Positions 49,472 through 57,854 of a stretch of DNA of 64,000 nucleotides are shown here, in pieces. The notes under the pieces are model-generated. The model was given only the letters and a program-made list of their open reading frames with translations. It had not been told where the DNA came from and made no database searches. Position 1 is the first letter of the stretch. Each line of letters opens with the position of its first letter. Source of the DNA: Flavobacteriales bacterium (GTDB taxonomy: Bacteria > Bacteroidota > Bacteroidia > UBA10329); the NCBI GenBank assembly GCA_021739695.1, contig JAIPBM010000018.1, positions 23,642 to 87,641 of the forward strand, written 5' to 3'. The position numbers were made by a program, and so were the translations under genes.

Positions 49472-50866
49472 ATGAAAACCACCGTCCGCATCCTAGCCGT
49501 TCTAGCACTTCTCTATTTCATCCCCACCGCCTACCTCAACTACACCGAACCCGTGGAGCATTGGGATTGGGATGAGATCGACCTCAACGACATCTCCTTT
49601 CCGAAGGATTTCATTTGGGGCGTAGCCTCTGCGGCCCATCAGGTCGAGGGGAATCACACCACCAACAACTGGGCAGATTGGGAGAATACATCGTTTCCTG
49701 ATGGAAAGCCACATATCGCCCGTGGCGAAAAGTGCGGCATCGCCTGCGACCACTGGAACCGCTATCCTGAAGACATCAAACTGATGCAGGAATTGGGCGT
49801 TTCTAGCTATCGCTTTTCGGTTTCATGGAGCAAGATCATGCCCGAAGAAGGCGTGGTAGACGCATCTGCCATTCAGCATTATTCAGATATGGTCGATAGC
49901 CTTTTGGCTGCTGGAATTGAGCCAATGATCACGCTTCACCATTTCTGCCACCCGATGTGGTTTGAAGAAAAAGGTGGTTTCGAAAAAGAAGAGAACATTG
50001 CTGATTTTGTTGAGTTCTCTAAGCACATATTTCTCCCGTTAAAGGACCGCGTTACGTATTGGTGCACACTCAACGAACCTGCGGTTTTTGTCATCGCTGC
50101 CTACTTCGATGGGCACTTTCCTCCAGGGAAACAAGACCCGAAATTGGCCGCTGAGGTGTTGAAAAACATGTACCTGGCGCACGTTAAGGTTTATGAGAAT
50201 TTAAAGCATTTTGAAGGAGGCGAGCGCGCCCAGATCGGCATTGTGAAGAACATGCACCAGATCGACCCAATGAACGATTGGAACCTCTTCGACCGACTGC
50301 TTTCGCGAACGGTGAACAAGGGCTTCAACGGCTCGTTCATTTCCACTTTTACCACAGGCGTCTACAAATTCAGCTTCCCAACCTTGGTTGATCTGGAAGC
50401 CGAAGTTCCCAATGCGCCCTACTCACTTGATTTCGTTGGGCTGAACTATTACAGCCACAACGCCATGGATTTCTCGCTCAATTTGGATGAAGCACTGAAG
50501 ACAAGAATGTATCCAGGCGAGAAGGAAACCGACATGGATTACACCATGTATCCCGAAGGATTTTACCGTGCCATCAAGGAAATTTCCGTGCTCAATAAAC
50601 CCATCATCATCACCGAAAATGGCGTGGCCGATGCCGATGACCATCTCCGTGGCGAATTCATCAAAAAATATCTCTACGCGGTTTCAAAAGCGATAAAAGA
50701 TGGCTACGATGTGCGCGGATTTCACTATTGGTCTTTGATGGACAACTTTGAGTGGGACCTTGGTTATGACGAACGTTTCGGGCTGTACGATGTCGATTTT
50801 AAAACACAGAAACGTACGCTTCGCGAAGGTTCGAAAGAGTATCAACGTATTGTGAAGTCAAATTGA
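49472..50866 (+). CDS. Glycoside hydrolase family 1 beta-glucosidase
   Basis: A 464-residue retaining glycosidase acting on beta-glucosides or beta-galactosides. The two catalytic glutamates are Glu202 in TLNEPAV (acid/base) and Glu382 in IITENG (nucleophile); FIWGVASAAHQVEG near the start and GFHYWSLMDNFEWDLGY near the end are family blocks. The ATG at 49472 gives an N-terminal hydrophobic segment (VRILAVLALLYFIPTAYL) that could be a signal anchor, placing the enzyme outside the cytoplasm, unlike most GH1 enzymes. No polysaccharide-utilisation genes (SusC/SusD) are near. Confidence 0.94.
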   Translation: MKTTVRILAVLALLYFIPTAYLNYTEPVEHWDWDEIDLNDISFPKDFIWGVASAAHQVEGNHTTNNWADWENTSFPDGKPHIARGEKCGIACDHWNRYPEDIKLMQELGVSSYRFSVSWSKIMPEEGVVDASAIQHYSDMVDSLLAAGIEPMITLHHFCHPMWFEEKGGFEKEENIADFVEFSKHIFLPLKDRVTYWCTLNEPAVFVIAAYFDGHFPPGKQDPKLAAEVLKNMYLAHVKVYENLKHFEGGERAQIGIVKNMHQIDPMNDWNLFDRLLSRTVNKGFNGSFISTFTTGVYKFSFPTLVDLEAEVPNAPYSLDFVGLNYYSHNAMDFSLNLDEALKTRMYPGEKETDMDYTMYPEGFYRAIKEISVLNKPIIITENGVADADDHLRGEFIKKYLYAVSKAIKDGYDVRGFHYWSLMDNFEWDLGYDERFGLYDVDFKTQKRTLREGSKEYQRIVKSN

Positions 50867-50912
50867 AATTTGCGGGAATTCTATAAATTCGGTTGACCAA
50901 TAACCGATTGTA

Positions 50913-51605
50913 ATGAACACAAATGCACAACTTCAAAAACTGGCAGGAGTGTCGGCCATTGTTGGCGGCCTGATGATCCTTGTCTTCGCCATCTCTTCGG
51001 AAACCAAGGGAATATTCTTTGTCCCCGAAATATATTCTGGTGAACCTATTGACCGATGGCTGCAGAATATTTCAGACAACCCATCCTTCGTTAAATGGAT
51101 AATGTTCTTGCCGATGATCGGATTTTCGAGCATGCTTTTATTCGGTGCATCCCTTTATCAATTGATTGATGGCCGGAAATGGCAAAAAACCTTGGCATTG
51201 GCGTCCTATACAATTGGGGTGGCTGCCGTGGTTTCGGCATTTGCATCACATCACAGCCTACTTAACTATGTAAGCGGATTGCTGGAGGCTGGGGAAATGT
51301 CCTTTTTTGACATTGAAAAATTGATCGGTTCGGAAGTTTTCAGATGGAACTTGTTCAACGACCTCATCGGCCCTCTATTCATAATTGTTCTTGGAACTGG
51401 GTTCATGTCGCTGGCCGCCTTGCGTTCGGGTCTTTTGCCAAAGTGGCTCTGCTTTTGGGCCTTCATCGTCTCCACACTTTTGTTCTTTTCATTATTGTCG
51501 GCATTCATTCCTGGTATTGAAATCCTCGGAAATGCGGCACCATTTCATATGCTTTGGCTGGTAGTTACCGGCATTTATCTTCTTCGTCTAAAGCCTCAAT
51601 CTTAG
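50913..51605 (+). CDS. Integral membrane protein of unknown function, about six spans
   Basis: I do not recognise it with certainty. The 230-residue product has about six hydrophobic segments: near 11-30, 63-83, 92-112, 147-170, 177-200 and 205-225. The general plan (short loops, a longer polar stretch after the first helix) is like DUF4386-type proteins, a weak resemblance. No catalytic motif is seen. It lies 46 bases after the GH1 gene and three bases before a secreted esterase, so all three could be one transcript. Function cannot be inferred. Confidence 0.65.
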   Translation: MNTNAQLQKLAGVSAIVGGLMILVFAISSETKGIFFVPEIYSGEPIDRWLQNISDNPSFVKWIMFLPMIGFSSMLLFGASLYQLIDGRKWQKTLALASYTIGVAAVVSAFASHHSLLNYVSGLLEAGEMSFFDIEKLIGSEVFRWNLFNDLIGPLFIIVLGTGFMSLAALRSGLLPKWLCFWAFIVSTLLFFSLLSAFIPGIEILGNAAPFHMLWLVVTGIYLLRLKPQS

Positions 51606-51608
51606 ATT

Positions 51609-52928
51609 GTGAGAGCTCTACAGATTAACGCTAGAGTTGCCGTTGTTTGCGTGATCCTTGCGCTGAATGCCGGCTTCTGCTTCTCCCAATCTCAGCACTG
51701 TTTGGCTGACCGCTATTCGCAGGACGCCCTTTTCGATAGCACCGATATTCAAGTAAGCGAGGGCGTTCATTTTGCGACTTCCATGCGTTGGCCAAGTTCA
51801 GTGATGGACAGTCTTCGGATGGATATTTACATGCCTGATCAAGGCATCGATCCAGCAGAAAAACGCCCGCTGATCGTCATGACGCATGGCGGAGCATTCT
51901 TGGCTGGAGACCGAACAGACATGGCGCCTTACGCCATGGAAATGGCCAGACGCGGCTTCGTCACAGCCACCATTTCCTACCGTTTGGGTTGGGAATGTGC
52001 AGCCACAGATGTTTTCGGACCGTGTATCAGTTGCCAATCGGAAGCATGGCGATTGAAGGCCGCAGTTTACCGAGCCGTTCAGGACAACCGCGCAGCTACC
52101 CGCTATTTGGTTCATCACGCAAATGACCTTGGAATTGACACGGCTTTCGTCTTTCTGCAAGGCGAAAGTGCTGGTTCCATCACTTCGCTGCATGCTGCTT
52201 TTTGGGATCAAACCGAAGCAGAAACCTTCTGCTCCACATGTTTGGATGAACTCGGTCTGCTCGATACCGCTGGAAACAATCTCACGGAAACCTTCACCAT
52301 CAAAAGCGTGATCAACAATTGTGGCGGCCTCGCAAACGTGAACCAAGGCGTAATGGACGGGCAGAACATTCCTGTCATCGGATTTCATACCGAGTGGGAT
52401 TGCGTGGTGCCGTACCAAAGCGGACCGGTGCTCAACTGTGCTCCAGCCAATTGTGGTGCCTTCTTTTGGGTAACGGGTTCAGATTATATCCGAGCGAGGC
52501 TGAACCAGAATGGCATTTGCTCTAATATGAACCGCAGGTTGGCCAATCTCAATCACTGCGATTATCCGTTCGGTGCCATTATCGGGAAATCAAGCTGTTT
52601 TCTGAAAAACATTCTTTGCGATAACTGCAGTTCATCCGTCACCGACCAGATCTGGAACATTCCCGATTGCTCGGCTGGTGGAACCATTTCCGTTGAGGAA
52701 ACTGAGAAAGAAGACCTTGTAACCATCATCGGAAATCGATTGCTTTTCAATCACCCAGAGAAAATCCGTTCTGTCAAGATCTATGATGTTTCGATGCGGT
52801 TGATCTCAGTTGTTCATGTAAGCGGTTCATCCGAAGTTCAACTTCCTTCTTCGCTGCGCGGATGCATGTTTGTGAAAATCGATGCGGAGAATGGTCCTTC
52901 GGAAGTCAAAAAATGGTGCAATTTCTAA
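51609..52928 (+). CDS. Secreted carboxylesterase-like hydrolase, cysteine-rich, probable type IX cargo
   Basis: A 439-residue exported alpha/beta hydrolase. The start is a GTG at 51609 (MRALQINARVAVVCVILALN, cleaved near FCFSQ). THGGAFLAGDR is the oxyanion-hole motif, GESAGS holds the nucleophilic serine (about residue 190), and a histidine follows late. It has many cysteines (for example WECAATDVFGPCISCQ, CSTC, CDNCSS), likely disulfides outside the cell. The last 70 residues (NRLLFNHPEKIRSVKIYD ... CMFVKI) look like a short sorting domain, less canonical than the others here. dxr follows with its own promoter. Confidence 0.82.
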   Translation: MRALQINARVAVVCVILALNAGFCFSQSQHCLADRYSQDALFDSTDIQVSEGVHFATSMRWPSSVMDSLRMDIYMPDQGIDPAEKRPLIVMTHGGAFLAGDRTDMAPYAMEMARRGFVTATISYRLGWECAATDVFGPCISCQSEAWRLKAAVYRAVQDNRAATRYLVHHANDLGIDTAFVFLQGESAGSITSLHAAFWDQTEAETFCSTCLDELGLLDTAGNNLTETFTIKSVINNCGGLANVNQGVMDGQNIPVIGFHTEWDCVVPYQSGPVLNCAPANCGAFFWVTGSDYIRARLNQNGICSNMNRRLANLNHCDYPFGAIIGKSSCFLKNILCDNCSSSVTDQIWNIPDCSAGGTISVEETEKEDLVTIIGNRLLFNHPEKIRSVKIYDVSMRLISVVHVSGSSEVQLPSSLRGCMFVKIDAENGPSEVKKWCNF

Positions 52929-52930
52929 GT

Positions 52931-52961
52931 CTTGTCCATGCTACCAATTGAGGTACTTTTG
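52931..52961 (+). promoter_or_regulatory. Promoter of dxr: CTTG, 19 bases, TACTTTTG
   Basis: CTTG at 52931-52934 and TACTTTTG at 52954-52961 are exactly 19 bases apart, the same layout as the tRNA-Val promoter. The first box begins three bases after the upstream stop. Initiation near 52968 gives a leader of about five bases. Confidence 0.78.
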
Positions 52962-52972
52962 CAGCCTTCGAA

Positions 52973-54151
52973 ATGAAGGAAAGCGACAACGATAAAAAGC
53001 ACATTGCCATTCTGGGCTCCACGGGTTCTATTGGAACGCAGGCCCTCGAAGTGCTGGAAGCCAATCCGAATGCGTTTGAGCTGGAAGTGCTGACCGCACA
53101 TTCGAGTGGTGACCTACTGATTGAGCAAGCGCTGAAATTCAAACCAAATTGCGTGGTCATCGGTGATGAGACGCAATTCAAGAAAGTTCAAGATGCGCTG
53201 TTCGATGAAGGCGTCAAAGTTTTCGCTGGCGCAGATAGTTTAGCGCAAGTCGTTCAGATGGAGGAAATCGACATGGTGCTTACTGCACTGGTCGGTTATG
53301 CAGGATTGAGACCAACCTTGGCTGCCATCGAGGCTGGAAAACACATCGCGCTAGCAAACAAGGAAACGCTGGTTGTGGCTGGCGAAATCGTAACTGAACT
53401 CGCGAAGCAGAAAGGCGTGAACATCTATCCCGTGGATAGTGAGCATTCGGCCATTTTTCAGTGTTTGGTAGGTGAGTTCCACAACCCGATAGAGAAGATC
53501 TATTTGACTGCTTCTGGCGGGCCATTCCGTGGACAGAACCGCGAACAATTGGCTTCGGTAACCAAAGCTCAGGCTTTGAAGCACCCGAATTGGGACATGG
53601 GCGCTAAGATCACCATCGACAGCGCCAGCATGATGAACAAGGGTTTGGAGGTGATTGAGGCCAAATGGCTTTTCAACCTGAAACCCGAGCAGATCGATGT
53701 GATCGTTCATCCGCAGAGCATCATTCACAGCATCGTTCAGTTTGAGGATGGAAGCATGAAAGCGCAAATGGGTTTGCCCGACATGAAACTGCCTATTCAG
53801 TTCGCGCTCGGTTATCCGAACCGATTGAAATCTGATTTTCCGCGCTTCAATTTCCTGAACTATCCGCAGCTCACATTCGAGCAGCCCGACAGCCAAACGT
53901 TCCGTAACCTTGCGTTGGCCTTCGAAGCCATGAAAATGGGTGGAAATATGCCTTGTATTCTCAATGCAGCCAACGAAATTGCGGTGGATGCCTTCCTGAA
54001 AGACAAGGTGAGTTTCCTCGGAATGTCGGACGTTATAGAACAAAGCATGCAGCGCGTGGCTTTCATAAAAAAACCTAATTACAACGACTACGTGGCAACA
54101 GATGCGGAAACGCGCTTGTTTGCTTCGCAACTAATGAAGAATTATGAATGA
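52973..54151 (+). CDS. dxr: 1-deoxy-D-xylulose 5-phosphate reductoisomerase
   Basis: A 392-residue NADPH enzyme that turns DXP into MEP, the committed step of the non-mevalonate isoprenoid route. The NADPH loop is LGSTGSIGTQALEV (about residue 13-26); LANKETLVVAG, VDSEHSAIFQCL, SASMMNKGLEVIEA and the flexible loop HPQSIIHSIVQFEDGS give the metal and substrate site. It has a well-formed promoter. ispF, a later enzyme, lies at 12 kb. rseP follows after a 146-base gap filled by a repeat; the dxr-rseP order is common in bacteria. Confidence 0.96.
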   Translation: MKESDNDKKHIAILGSTGSIGTQALEVLEANPNAFELEVLTAHSSGDLLIEQALKFKPNCVVIGDETQFKKVQDALFDEGVKVFAGADSLAQVVQMEEIDMVLTALVGYAGLRPTLAAIEAGKHIALANKETLVVAGEIVTELAKQKGVNIYPVDSEHSAIFQCLVGEFHNPIEKIYLTASGGPFRGQNREQLASVTKAQALKHPNWDMGAKITIDSASMMNKGLEVIEAKWLFNLKPEQIDVIVHPQSIIHSIVQFEDGSMKAQMGLPDMKLPIQFALGYPNRLKSDFPRFNFLNYPQLTFEQPDSQTFRNLALAFEAMKMGGNMPCILNAANEIAVDAFLKDKVSFLGMSDVIEQSMQRVAFIKKPNYNDYVATDAETRLFASQLMKNYE

Positions 54152-54167
54152 GAAATTAATAATCGCT

Positions 54168-54237
54168 CGTCATGCTGAACTTGTTTCAGCATCCGAAACC
54201 TTGGTAAAACAGACCCTGAAACAAGTTCAGGGTGACG
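54168..54237. repeat. Intergenic stem-loop repeat (CTGAACTTGTTTCAG family)
   Basis: CTGAACTTGTTTCAG (54175-54189) pairs perfectly with CTGAAACAAGTTCAG (54216-54230), with an outer CGTCA / TGACG. I recall this exact kind of element, GTCATGCTGAACTTG to GTTCAGGGTGAC, from intergenic regions of many Bacteroidota and other genomes. AT-rich sequences of the AATTATGAATT type lie on both sides. It occupies half the dxr-rseP gap. Confidence 0.88.
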
Positions 54238-54297
54238 CGAACTGCCGAGTTTCTGCCCCAATTCATAATTGTTAATTCCTAATTTTTAATTCCCAAA

Positions 54298-55620
54298 ATG
54301 GACATCTTAATTCAAGCTTCTCAGTTCTTTCTGAGCCTTTCCATCCTCATAGTGCTGCACGAATTCGGGCACTTTGCAGCGGCCAAGTCCTTCGGGATGC
54401 GCGTGGAGAGTTTCTACCTCTTCTTCAACCCGTATTTCTCCCTTTTCAAGAAGAAAATTGGCGATACCGTTTACGGAATTGGCTGGGTGCCGCTCGGTGG
54501 CTACGTGAAAATTGCAGGCATGATCGATGAGAGCATGGACAAGGAGCAGATGGCCAAGCCTGCCGAACCATGGGAATTCCGCTCAAAGCCAGCTTGGCAA
54601 CGACTGATCGTGATGATTGGTGGTGTAACGGTAAATGTGATCTTGGCCGCGTTGATCTATTGGATGGTGCTCTTCGTGTATGGCGAAACCTACCTACCGA
54701 CCAAGAACGTGAAGTATGGCATCATGTGCGATAGTCTGGCGCTTGAAATGGGTCTTCAGAATGGCGATAAGATCATTTCGTTGGATGGAAACGAGGTGGA
54801 GAATTTCTCGAAAGTGGGAATGGAGATCATTCTGAATGAGGTGAAAACCATTCAGGTGGAGCGAAATGGCGAAATGGTTGATGTTCAAATTCCTGAAGGA
54901 ATGATGAGTGAATTGATCAAATCACCTGGCTTGATCTCGGTTCGAATTCCGTTCTACGTAGAGAAATTTACGCCAGCCTCGGTGGCCGAAGAAGCGGGAT
55001 TTGAAAAGGGTGACCAAATTGTCGGGTTGAATGACAGCACCATCATCTATTTCGATGCCTTCAAAACTGCTTTGCAGGAATTCAAAGGACAGGAAGTAAA
55101 CGTAAATGTGCTGCGCGAGGGCGAAGCAAAAACCATTGCCGTTTCAGTTCCTGAGGATGGACTTTTGGGCGTTTATCCAAAAGGAGATCTGAGCGAATTC
55201 TTCGAATTGGAAGAAATCAAATACGGCTTCTTCGAAAGCTTCCCGAAAGGAATTGAGAAAGCCAGTCAGACCTTGGTGAATTACGTGAAGCAGTTGAAAT
55301 TGCTCTTCTCTCCCAAGAACAAGGGCTACGAGAGTTTGGGTGGGTTCTTGACCATTGGAAGCATTTTCACAACCACGTGGGATTGGCATCACTTCTGGAA
55401 CATCACCGCCTTTTTGAGCATCCTTTTGGCGGTAATGAACATCCTACCAATTCCCGCTTTGGATGGAGGGCATGTCATGTTCCTATTGTATGAAATGATC
55501 ACGGGCCGACCAGCCAACGAAAAAGTGCTTGAAGTGGCGCAATACATTGGGATGATCCTGTTGTTCTCGCTGCTGCTTTTCGCGAACGGAAACGATATTT
55601 ACAAGCACTTCTTCAAGTAA
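54298..55620 (+). CDS. rseP: RIP metalloprotease RseP (site-2 protease)
   Basis: A 440-residue intramembrane zinc protease that cuts anti-sigma factors and leftover signal peptides. The zinc motif HEFGH (residues 21-25) is in the first membrane helix and the third ligand region is NILPIPALDGGHV near the C-terminus. Two PDZ domains lie between (about 125-205 and 210-290), with four membrane helices in all. The proline-rich PIPALDGG and FGHFAAAKSFGM are diagnostic. The ATG at 54298 is clear. The next gene starts two bases after its stop, so both likely share a transcript. Confidence 0.95.
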   Translation: MDILIQASQFFLSLSILIVLHEFGHFAAAKSFGMRVESFYLFFNPYFSLFKKKIGDTVYGIGWVPLGGYVKIAGMIDESMDKEQMAKPAEPWEFRSKPAWQRLIVMIGGVTVNVILAALIYWMVLFVYGETYLPTKNVKYGIMCDSLALEMGLQNGDKIISLDGNEVENFSKVGMEIILNEVKTIQVERNGEMVDVQIPEGMMSELIKSPGLISVRIPFYVEKFTPASVAEEAGFEKGDQIVGLNDSTIIYFDAFKTALQEFKGQEVNVNVLREGEAKTIAVSVPEDGLLGVYPKGDLSEFFELEEIKYGFFESFPKGIEKASQTLVNYVKQLKLLFSPKNKGYESLGGFLTIGSIFTTTWDWHHFWNITAFLSILLAVMNILPIPALDGGHVMFLLYEMITGRPANEKVLEVAQYIGMILLFSLLLFANGNDIYKHFFK

Positions 55621-55622
55621 AC

Positions 55623-56438
55623 ATGCTGCGTCTGAGGTTCTTCCTTTTTCTCCTATTGCCATTATTCTCAATGGCCCAGGCCGAATTGGATAGCACAGAA
55701 AAGACGAAGGTTCTCATCATTCCTTTCGAGGAAAAGCTGTTCTATTGCGACATCATGCGCGATTTGACCGAGGTGAACCAACTAAGCAAATCAGAGATCT
55801 ATCATCGCTTCAGAAATGAGGTTCAATTGAGTTTGAAAGATGCGTTGAAAGACAGCATGGAAACGGCTTCTTTCCATTCGTCAGACAGCTTGACGCAGGA
55901 TGAATTGGTGAATATTTATGAAGTACTTGGCTATGATTTTCTTCCAGTTCCCGTGGTGGAGGAAAAAGGCGAAAATGGAAAAAAGAAAAAGGTGCAAACG
56001 CCCGCTCCGAAGCGCGAAGTTGGTGTTCGAAATGGAGAAGTGGTTGCCGAACGTCAGGTGGTGGAACGCTATATGAGCGCAAAGCTGAAAAGTGTGGATG
56101 TCTTAAGGCAACTTCATTCTACCTACGGCTTCAATCGCTTTATTTTCATCAATCAGATGGATGTGAAAATGGACCTTTCAGACCCTGAAATGGCTTTCAT
56201 TGACCCAAAGCGTGTGGTGGCCATCCATTACTCAGTGATGGATAAAGATGGAAAACCGATCTCGGGCGGATTGGCTTCAGAACAGTTTCTAGGAACGGAA
56301 AGCAACATCAATCATATTGTAGGAAGCACACTATACAAGCTTTCGGCCACGGTTCTTGGTTCGCTAATTAAAGCTGAGCAGAAGGGAGAAGAGGCTGAAG
56401 AAAAGAGCAAGCCAAAATCTAAGACGAAGCCAGAATAA
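55623..56438 (+). CDS. Exported protein of unknown function
   Basis: I do not recognise this family. The 271-residue product has a signal peptide (MLRLRFFLFLLLPLFSMAQA) and then a soluble part that starts KVLIIPFEEKLFYCDIMRDLTEVN, with a long charged middle (about 115-145, many K and E) and a lysine/proline tail after 255. KVLIIPFE-type openings occur in periplasmic proteins related to TolB N-terminal or CsgG-like domains, but this is only a hint. It follows rseP by two bases and is closed by a terminator. It may be a substrate or partner of the envelope stress system. Confidence 0.7.
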   Translation: MLRLRFFLFLLLPLFSMAQAELDSTEKTKVLIIPFEEKLFYCDIMRDLTEVNQLSKSEIYHRFRNEVQLSLKDALKDSMETASFHSSDSLTQDELVNIYEVLGYDFLPVPVVEEKGENGKKKKVQTPAPKREVGVRNGEVVAERQVVERYMSAKLKSVDVLRQLHSTYGFNRFIFINQMDVKMDLSDPEMAFIDPKRVVAIHYSVMDKDGKPISGGLASEQFLGTESNINHIVGSTLYKLSATVLGSLIKAEQKGEEAEEKSKPKSKTKPE

Positions 56439-56441
56439 AAA

Positions 56442-56472
56442 AGCACCGACCAGTTTTGGTCGGGGCTTTCTT
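56442..56472 (+). terminator. Rho-independent terminator between convergent genes
   Basis: CCGACCA-GTTT-TGGTCGG with an outer AGC / GCT extension, followed by TTTC on the plus strand and by TTTTTTATT on the minus strand, so it can serve both the rseP transcript and the converging lipoprotein gene. Confidence 0.85.
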
Positions 56473-56490
56473 GTTCCTGTCGTTAAAATA

Positions 56491-57726
56491 TTAAAGAAGC
56501 TCCGCTTTCTGCTTAGCTGTTCCAGCCGTGGAACGTGTTCCTGTTCCATACAGGTAAACAATTCCGCCTACGTCATTGCCAGTTGGATTTCCGTTGAAAG
56601 AAAATTTAGGAGATGTGTAAATCCGCAGGTTACCTTCTGTTCTTGTTAACTGCATTGGCAATTCCGCAACCAAAGGAGCCGGCCCTTCGCTTGTGGTGAA
56701 AACGTAGTTCACATTTTTAACCCAATCACCAACATCGGCAATGGCTATTTCCAACTGCCACTGTTCTCCAAAAGATGTGCTACCTAATCGTGAACCTAGA
56801 ATCACTGGTTCATCGCTCAAAGTAGATGTAACAGTGCCATCTTCGTTCTGTGTAAGGTCGTACTTAGCCAGTATCTGTGCGTTGGTTTCTCCAGCGATGA
56901 AATCCACATCATAGTTGCCACTACCATGAAGGTAAACCGCTCCATCGAAGTAAGCACTTGACCCTGCGCCTCCTCTTCCTGGGCCAGCCCAACGCGAAAG
57001 GCCAAGGTTCGTGTTGTCATGGGTTTTTTCCAAATAGCTCGGTTCAGGATAAACCGCATAGGTCGGGTCATCTGGGTTCGGGTAAAAAGGATTCGGAACG
57101 AATTTTATCTGAGCCACTTCTTGTGCCGGGTCGTCAGCAATGATCAACCTGATTTCATGGGAGCTATCAAAATTGGTAACGGACCGTGTTCTGAGTCGCG
57201 CAACTTTCGGTGCCTGCTCCACCGTTCTTCCCGAAGGATAAAGGAACATCTGAAGATCAAGTGTCTCCCCTTCCCATTTTTCAACATAGGTGCCGGCATC
57301 AATTGAAACATCAACGATGGAAAAATGATCGGTCTGCCCGAATAGGAACTTATTTCTTTCCGAACGGTAGATCTTTGAGTTTCCAACCTGTGAGAGTTCC
57401 GCTTCCACGACCACCGTTTCTTCCGTAGCGTTTCCATCTGGGTCTTCTCCACCCATGATGGTGTAAGTAACTCTTCCCTGTGGCCTACAGTTCTCGGGAA
57501 GAACTCCGATTCCCCTGAACTGTACCATCATCCGTCCCTGATTCTCATTGAACCAGATCTCCGGAATGCCTTCAGGATTTCCGAAACGCGCCTGTCCGTT
57601 GGTGGGTGTTGCTACACTGCTCACGCCTTCGGCAGCATTCTCTGTAAGTTCTTCTTTGCTGCATCCAGCAAGTAAAAGTGCTGCTGCGGCAAGTGTTAAA
57701 AATGAAGTTTTCATGTGTTTTCTCAT
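56491..57726 (-). CDS. Predicted lipoprotein of unknown function, possible LytTR target
   Basis: A 411-residue exported lipoprotein with signal MKTSFLTLAAAALLLAGC (from the ATG at 57714; the ATG at 57726 adds four residues). The mature part is strand-rich with an early acidic GGEDPDGN segment and two similar strand blocks, YFDGAVYLHGSGNYD at about 265 and GNDVGGIVYLYGTGTRS near the end, hinting at a repeated sandwich domain. No catalytic motif is evident. It is divergent from the histidine kinase gene. A perfect -7 box lies at 57738-57745 and a direct repeat that looks like a LytTR-regulator site lies upstream (57778-57809), so the neighbouring two-component system may control it. Confidence 0.72.
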   Translation of the reverse strand: MRKHMKTSFLTLAAAALLLAGCSKEELTENAAEGVSSVATPTNGQARFGNPEGIPEIWFNENQGRMMVQFRGIGVLPENCRPQGRVTYTIMGGEDPDGNATEETVVVEAELSQVGNSKIYRSERNKFLFGQTDHFSIVDVSIDAGTYVEKWEGETLDLQMFLYPSGRTVEQAPKVARLRTRSVTNFDSSHEIRLIIADDPAQEVAQIKFVPNPFYPNPDDPTYAVYPEPSYLEKTHDNTNLGLSRWAGPGRGGAGSSAYFDGAVYLHGSGNYDVDFIAGETNAQILAKYDLTQNEDGTVTSTLSDEPVILGSRLGSTSFGEQWQLEIAIADVGDWVKNVNYVFTTSEGPAPLVAELPMQLTRTEGNLRIYTSPKFSFNGNPTGNDVGGIVYLYGTGTRSTAGTAKQKAELL

Positions 57727-57737
57727 TAGATTGAACT

Positions 57738-57745
57738 CAAAACTA
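57738..57745 (-). promoter_or_regulatory. -7 promoter box TAGTTTTG of the lipoprotein gene
   Basis: TAGTTTTG on the minus strand fits TAnnTTTG and ends 11 bases before the ATG at 57726. The position 19 bases up reads AGAA, a poor match, which would suit a promoter that needs an activator. Confidence 0.55.
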
Positions 57746-57777
57746 CCATCTGCCTAGGCCTCATTTCTTGTTCATCC

Positions 57778-57809
57778 CACGAATGGTCGATATGACTTCA
57801 CGAATGGTC
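57778..57809 (-). promoter_or_regulatory. Direct repeat resembling a LytTR-regulator binding site
   Basis: CACGAATGGTC occurs twice, at 57778-57788 and 57799-57809, exactly 21 bases apart. On the minus strand each reads ACCATTCGT, which agrees at eight of nine places with the AgrA/LytTR half-site consensus I recall ([TA][AC][CA]GTTN[AG][TG], spaced by 12-13). It lies upstream of the lipoprotein promoter and of the kinase gene. Confidence 0.6.
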
Positions 57810-57854
57810 AACCGATCGGCCAACAGCATAGACGTAATTCCGTTCTTTGAAGTC

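Noticed and set aside
51798..52418. 206-codon open frame on the minus strand
   Set aside because: Opposite the secreted esterase; composition typical of a shadow.
53351..54130. 259-codon open frame on the minus strand
   Set aside because: Antisense shadow of dxr, rich in F, R and H as expected for a complementary frame.
57768..57854. N-terminal extension of the histidine kinase from TTG at 57768
   Set aside because: It encodes RMV-containing repeats produced by the DNA direct repeat and buries the signal peptide; a start at 57855 or 57804 is more likely.
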